Shown here: positions 23,663-27,021 of the stretch, piece after piece | Layout of the letters: the number at the start of each line of letters is the position of its first letter | Position numbering within the stretch: the stretch's first letter is position 1 | Origin: Holdemanella sp. MSK.7.32 | GTDB taxonomy: Bacteria; Bacillota_I; Bacilli_A; Erysipelotrichales; Erysipelotrichaceae | Length of the DNA stretch: 27,021 bases | Reading direction: 5' to 3' | Assembly: GCF_024460475.1 (NCBI RefSeq) | Contig: NZ_JANFYN010000028.1 | Span: 1 to 27,021, forward strand | Notes under the pieces: model-generated | What the model was told of the DNA's origin: nothing | Seen by the model: only the letters and a program-made list of their open reading frames with translations | Databases searched by the model: none | Program-made: the position numbers and the translations under genes

Positions 23663-25537
23663 TTACCAGCTTCCGCCGCCTCCGCCACCGGCGCCTCCAC
23701 CAGAAAAGCCACCAAAGCTAGAGCCCATGCTATCGGCTGTACTTTTCATTTGTTCTGTTTGATAATCCAATAAATTCTGATGGATTGGATCATACATTCT
23801 TCTTGTCAACATTCTATAGTAGAAATAAGAATCGTATGGATCTGAATAATATGAATCATACCAATCTGGTTGTGCCAAAGGAATCGTACTAAATTTCTTT
23901 GTCCACATTTCAGAAAGTCCAAAAACCATCGCATATGGAATGACATCATAATAGTAAGATGGATTTTCCATAGACAATCTTTCCAATTGTGGTACTTCTG
24001 CTTTTTCAACAAAGTCTTTAAAACCTAATAGCTCAGGAGCTACATTTTTAAAGTAGTCACTCACCACATTAAATTTAGAACTCAAAAGTATTGGTAGTGA
24101 AACTACCACAATACCTACCATCATAAATTCAAATGAAACAACACTAAGAATGGAATTACATTGTCGATATATAAAGTATGCAAGAATCAAAATAAACGCA
24201 ATACTTAATACTTTCTTTAATACTCCTAGTTTATTCTTGTTAAATACACTAGAAGCAGCTGCAGAATAGTTTAAAACCATCATAAGCACAAAGCTAAATG
24301 TAGCTAATATTGTTTCAATCAAATTATCTACAATACTATATCGAGTATTGAATAAGATACATACAATCATACAAATCATAGCTAGTATGGTTGTCACAAA
24401 CCCATGATCAATACTTGATAATTTTTTATTGCCACTAAATTCATCATTCAAAGCTTCTTTGGCATCATCCATAGCCTTACCAAACTTACTTGATAGTTTC
24501 GATAATTTCACACTGGTTTTTGTTTTAAACAATCCGTTATAAATCTTCTTTTGATGTTTTAAAACAGGCGGTTCATGATTCTCTACTTTTGTAAGAACCA
24601 AGTCATCCTCCGTTTCAGAAATGGTTAAATACCCCTTACTAGCCCAATACGGAATCAAGGCCATTAAATCCTCTTGATCCACAGATTCATCCACAATCGT
24701 TCCAACCATAGCTGGATCCATATCTTTTGGTGGATAAAAATTCACAATTGGTGTAATATGCGCTTTCTTTAAAAGAAGAGCACGAATCAAACTGTATAAG
24801 CCAAATAAAACAGCTAAACCCAAAAAGACAAATGGTGTCTTTGAAGTCGTTTGTTTAGCTCCTACAAAATATTCTTGTCTTAATTGACCAAAGATCGTAA
24901 TGGCTTGTTTAGCACCAATATCATAGGCAGAACCACGAATCGAAGTTGAAGTAATGATTGGATTCACATTTAAAGCATTCGATTGATTGCCTAGACTTCC
25001 ACTAAAAACTTGAATGTTTGACATTTCTTCTTCCGTTAAAGCCTTCTCGAATTGAATATCAAAACTAAAATGCGAAATGGTTGTATCCCAATTGTTTCCA
25101 AGAACCGAATAATAGATAAAATCCAAATCGGAATGATAATCTTCTGGAATGACAATCGTATAAGTCAACGTATACGTATGAGGACCAATAACCGTATAGT
25201 CTTCACTACCAATTTGAATGACACGATTGCCTGAATCACTATCTACATCATATTCATCATTTAAAACTGCGATATCTTTGATTTGCAATTTATACTTTTC
25301 ATCTCGATTGATATACATCGTTTCTGGAATATTACGATAAATACCATGACGATAACTTGAAAAGTTGACATCAATCACTTCTTTCACATCAATCGTATTA
25401 TTTGAACGATATGTCGCATTTACTGTATAGTCATCAATCGTATACCCTCCATCATCTTCATGAATATCCACAACAGAAAAGCATAAAATGAAGGCAAACA
25501 AGAAGGCCAAGACCTTCTTAAAATTTAACTTGAACAT
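23663..25537 (-). CDS. DUF2207 domain membrane protein with glycine-rich tail
   Basis: This 625-codon gene encodes a predicted exported and membrane-anchored protein. A signal-like segment KKVLAFLFAFILCFSVV lies near the N-terminus, then an extracytoplasmic DUF2207 domain (about residues 30-210). A membrane helix around 240 is followed by a cytoplasmic region, a cluster of hydrophobic helices between about 390 and 510, and a final Gly/Ser tail ending GGGGGGSW. The start is taken as the ATG at 25537, which lets it overlap the lemA stop by 20 nt. Longer readings run far into lemA. LemA next to a DUF2207/glycine-rich-tail protein is a recurrent pairing in bacteria; the function is unknown, probably envelope-related. 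Confidence 0.85.
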   Translation of the reverse strand: MFKLNFKKVLAFLFAFILCFSVVDIHEDDGGYTIDDYTVNATYRSNNTIDVKEVIDVNFSSYRHGIYRNIPETMYINRDEKYKLQIKDIAVLNDEYDVDSDSGNRVIQIGSEDYTVIGPHTYTLTYTIVIPEDYHSDLDFIYYSVLGNNWDTTISHFSFDIQFEKALTEEEMSNIQVFSGSLGNQSNALNVNPIITSTSIRGSAYDIGAKQAITIFGQLRQEYFVGAKQTTSKTPFVFLGLAVLFGLYSLIRALLLKKAHITPIVNFYPPKDMDPAMVGTIVDESVDQEDLMALIPYWASKGYLTISETEDDLVLTKVENHEPPVLKHQKKIYNGLFKTKTSVKLSKLSSKFGKAMDDAKEALNDEFSGNKKLSSIDHGFVTTILAMICMIVCILFNTRYSIVDNLIETILATFSFVLMMVLNYSAAASSVFNKNKLGVLKKVLSIAFILILAYFIYRQCNSILSVVSFEFMMVGIVVVSLPILLSSKFNVVSDYFKNVAPELLGFKDFVEKAEVPQLERLSMENPSYYYDVIPYAMVFGLSEMWTKKFSTIPLAQPDWYDSYYSDPYDSYFYYRMLTRRMYDPIHQNLLDYQTEQMKSTADSMGSSFGGFSGGGAGGGGGGSW

Positions 25538-26063
25538 TTTCTCTTTCCGAAGCATTGGCCACTTCAAACATTGTCTTCTTTTCAAAATGGAATAAAGATG
25601 CCACAATATTTGTCGGAACACTCATAATCACATCATTATATTCACGAACTAAAGCATTATAGTATTTACGAGAATTTGCGATATCCTCCTCTACCTTCTT
25701 CAATTGATTTTGAAGATCCATAAAATTCGTGTTAGCCTTTAAATCTGGATATTGTTCTGCCACCGCAAAAATTCCCTGAATGGCATTAGTGATCTTATTT
25801 TCACTATCCATAACATCCTTTGATGTTTTCGCCATATTTCTTTGGGCAATCACTGAACTCAATGTATCCGCCTCATGTTTCGCATATCCCTTCACGGTTT
25901 CAACCAAGTTCGGAATCAAATCAAAACGCTTTTTCAAATACACATCCATTGTAGAGAAGCCTTCATCCACTCTATTTGATAAACGAACAAGCTTGTTGTA
26001 GCTTGACATCACAAACAATACCAACAAGACGATTAATACAATAACAACAATAATTAAGATCAT
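25518..26063 (-). CDS. LemA family protein
   Basis: This 181-residue protein has an N-terminal membrane helix (residues 1-22). A helical LemA domain follows, with YNKLVRLSNRVDEGFSTMDV, the family signature KKRFDLIPNLVETVKGYAKHE, and the ending LFHFEKKTMFEVANASERENVQVKF. LemA proteins are membrane-anchored, face the outside of the cell and form coiled helical bundles; their molecular role is unsettled. GGAGG precedes the ATG. The gene overlaps the DUF2207 gene by 20 nt, so they form one translational unit. I could not place its promoter: the nearest TATAAT (26084-26089) is too close to the ribosome site. Confidence 0.93.
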   Translation of the reverse strand: MILIIVVIVLIVLLVLFVMSSYNKLVRLSNRVDEGFSTMDVYLKKRFDLIPNLVETVKGYAKHEADTLSSVIAQRNMAKTSKDVMDSENKITNAIQGIFAVAEQYPDLKANTNFMDLQNQLKKVEEDIANSRKYYNALVREYNDVIMSVPTNIVASLFHFEKKTMFEVANASERENVQVKF

Positions 26064-26101
26064 AATAAAATCCTCCTGACAAAATTATACCTCAAATACA
26101 C

Positions 26102-26130
26102 AAAAAAAAGTAGAAGCATAACACTTCTAC
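26102..26130 (-). terminator. terminator after the 3D-like secreted protein gene
   Basis: Minus strand: GTAGAAG and CTTCTAC (26110-26116, 26124-26130) with a 7-nt loop, followed by eight T. Confidence 0.88.
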
Positions 26131-26145
26131 CCTTACTCATATATA

Positions 26146-26844
26146 TTACCAGTCTGTCGCAATATCTAATTGAGTATCTGAATTTTGCGTAAAACTACCT
26201 GTATCACAGACGATTCCCTGTCCTAATGAAGTATCTACAATAGATCCTCTAGGATACTTATTTAAATCGGCTGCCACAATAACATAATCCCCTAACATCT
26301 TCGCACCATCTTCACGAACCCAATAATTATCATTGTTTCCCATACCACGCATAATGTCGACTACCCCTGACATATTTAAATTGTAGTATGTTTCCTTTCC
26401 ATTAGGCCCATAATATACACCACCCGATGCAGTAAGTGCATTCGCATTACTTACATATTGTGTGTATGATGGTTGCGAATAAATGACCTGAGTCACCGCA
26501 TTATAATTATTTTGAACGAATGTTACATCATTCAATAACTCCGGTTGCTCTAAGATCATTTCTTCAACGCTTTTCGACTCTTCTTGTTTCTTGCTAGATT
26601 CTTCCTCGATATCTTGAATCTGTTCTTCGAATTTCTCTTTTAACTCTTGAGTTCCGTTTTTTGTATCCACACGCATCAAAATGTTTGTATCCGCATTATT
26701 CGTTTTGGCATAAACCTTACTTTCTTCCCCAATAACTGATGATGTTGTTAGTACTGTTAACGCTAATGTCGACAACAATAAACCCGAAACCAATCCTTTT
26801 CTAATTACACTACTCTCTAAATTTTCTTCTTTTATAAAGTTCAA
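26146..26844 (-). CDS. secreted protein with 3D-like (double-psi barrel) C-terminal domain
   Basis: The protein has a signal peptide (hydrophobic GLVSGLLLSTLALTVLTTSSVI), then a charged coiled segment rich in Glu and Lys (about residues 65-100). The C-terminal domain contains YYGPNGKETYYNLNMSGVV, GDYVIVAADLNKYPRGSIVDTSLGQGIVCDTGSF and DIATDW. The aspartates in VDTS, CDTG and DIATDW fit the three-Asp 3D domain used by wall-lytic enzymes, so a cell-wall role is likely but no activity is proven. No ATG is available. A TTG at 26844 with GGAGGG 4-5 nt upstream is the best start (233 codons with the stop). A TTG 12 nt earlier is possible. Confidence 0.72.
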   Translation of the reverse strand: MNFIKEENLESSVIRKGLVSGLLLSTLALTVLTTSSVIGEESKVYAKTNNADTNILMRVDTKNGTQELKEKFEEQIQDIEEESSKKQEESKSVEEMILEQPELLNDVTFVQNNYNAVTQVIYSQPSYTQYVSNANALTASGGVYYGPNGKETYYNLNMSGVVDIMRGMGNNDNYWVREDGAKMLGDYVIVAADLNKYPRGSIVDTSLGQGIVCDTGSFTQNSDTQLDIATDW

Positions 26845-26848
26845 AACA

Positions 26849-26906
26849 CCCTCCAATCTTCCCCCTTGGCCTCATAAAATACGAGGCGGTTGCCCACCAA
26901 AAAATG
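26849..26906 (-). promoter_or_regulatory. leader with two mutually exclusive hairpins
   Basis: In minus-strand RNA GGUGG-GCAA-CCGCC (5 bp with a GNRA loop) overlaps GCCUCGUA/UAUGAGGC (8 bp with one G-U). They share GCC, so only one can form. The second ends about 13 nt before the Shine-Dalgarno GGAGGG, whose GAGG could also pair with CCUC. I recognise no known riboswitch. Confidence 0.35.
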
Positions 26907-26922
26907 AACAACAACACTTAAT

Positions 26923-26950
26923 ACTATACACAATTCTAAAAAAAAAGCAA
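26923..26950 (-). promoter_or_regulatory. promoter of the 3D-like secreted protein gene
   Basis: Minus strand: TTGCTT (26945-26950) and TATAGT (26923-26928) at 16-bp spacing. The predicted start leaves a leader of about 70 nt before the TTG codon. Confidence 0.5.
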
Positions 26951-26961
26951 ATTTCGCCACT

Positions 26962-26983
26962 AAAAAGACTATATAAAAATAGT
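26962..26983 (-). terminator. possible terminator of a gene beyond the right edge
   Basis: Minus strand: ACTAT/ATAGT arms (26968-26972, 26979-26983) followed by C then five T. The stem is short. No coding sequence is recognisable between here and the window end. Confidence 0.3.
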
Positions 26984-27021
26984 TGGGGTCTAGATACGCT
27001 ATAAGATTACATAGGGTAATG

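Noticed and set aside
26084..26089. A TATAAT on the minus strand before lemA
   Set aside because: It is only 6 nt from the lemA Shine-Dalgarno, so a transcript starting from it would lose the ribosome site. There is no -35 box.
1..27021. CRISPR array, insertion sequence or phage module
   Set aside because: No regularly spaced direct repeats, transposase, integrase or phage structural gene was seen.

Overview
The window looks like chromosome of a low-GC, anaerobic, fermentative Firmicute, most like the Erysipelotrichia. The reasons are AT-rich intergenic DNA, AGGAGG-type ribosome sites, TTGACA/TATAAT or extended -10 promoters, U-tailed hairpin terminators, a one-chain pyruvate:ferredoxin oxidoreductase, a short Firmicutes-type glucose-6-phosphate isomerase, and small gene families typical of that group. 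Lineage is inferred from gene content, not from a marker search.

Layout. 1-361: two tandem copies of a tRNA-Leu(UAA)/tRNA-Cys(GCA) pair on the minus strand, with a promoter at 382-410. 529-1410: a YitT-type membrane protein (+). 1425-2093: no intact gene, but decayed remnants of foreign-looking genes (-). 2094-4849 (-): a small membrane protein with its own promoter, then an operon of a PEPCK/HPr-kinase-fold P-loop protein and a BI-1 family membrane protein. 4944-8714 (-): two U32 proteins (TrhP1/TrhP2-like, tRNA hydroxylation) followed by proS. 8877-9451 (+): a MazEF-type toxin-antitoxin pair. 9473-16211 (-): a HAD phosphatase, a P1/DmpA aminopeptidase, nifJ and pgi, with terminators between most of them. 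16301-18385 (+): YuiD-type PAP2 protein, NifU-domain Fe-S protein and a MATE transporter. 18563-18717: a structured element that looks like a dispersed repeat. 18750-19487 (-): an esterase. 19597-21426 (+): typA/bipA. 21474-23662: an AAA/DUF4143 ATPase (-) isolated between two non-coding stretches. 23663-26844 (-): a secreted 3D-like protein, lemA and a DUF2207 membrane protein.

How the genes fit together. pgi and nifJ serve glycolysis and pyruvate oxidation to acetyl-CoA with reduced ferredoxin. The NifU-domain protein could supply Fe-S clusters to enzymes such as NifJ. proS, the U32 pair, the tRNA genes and typA belong to translation. The right end is a cell-envelope block.

The most interesting non-coding signals are: two related 20-bp palindromic sites flanking the start and promoter of the AAA ATPase; a set of nested inverted repeats with a repeated 13-mer between the DUF2207 gene and the ATPase; the dispersed-repeat-like element at 18.6 kb; and the leader of the 3D-like gene, where two hairpins compete. 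No CRISPR array, complete insertion sequence or phage gene was seen. I did not find a convincing new multi-gene system. The PEPCK/HPr-kinase-like gene with its BI-1 partner is the least understood protein pair here.
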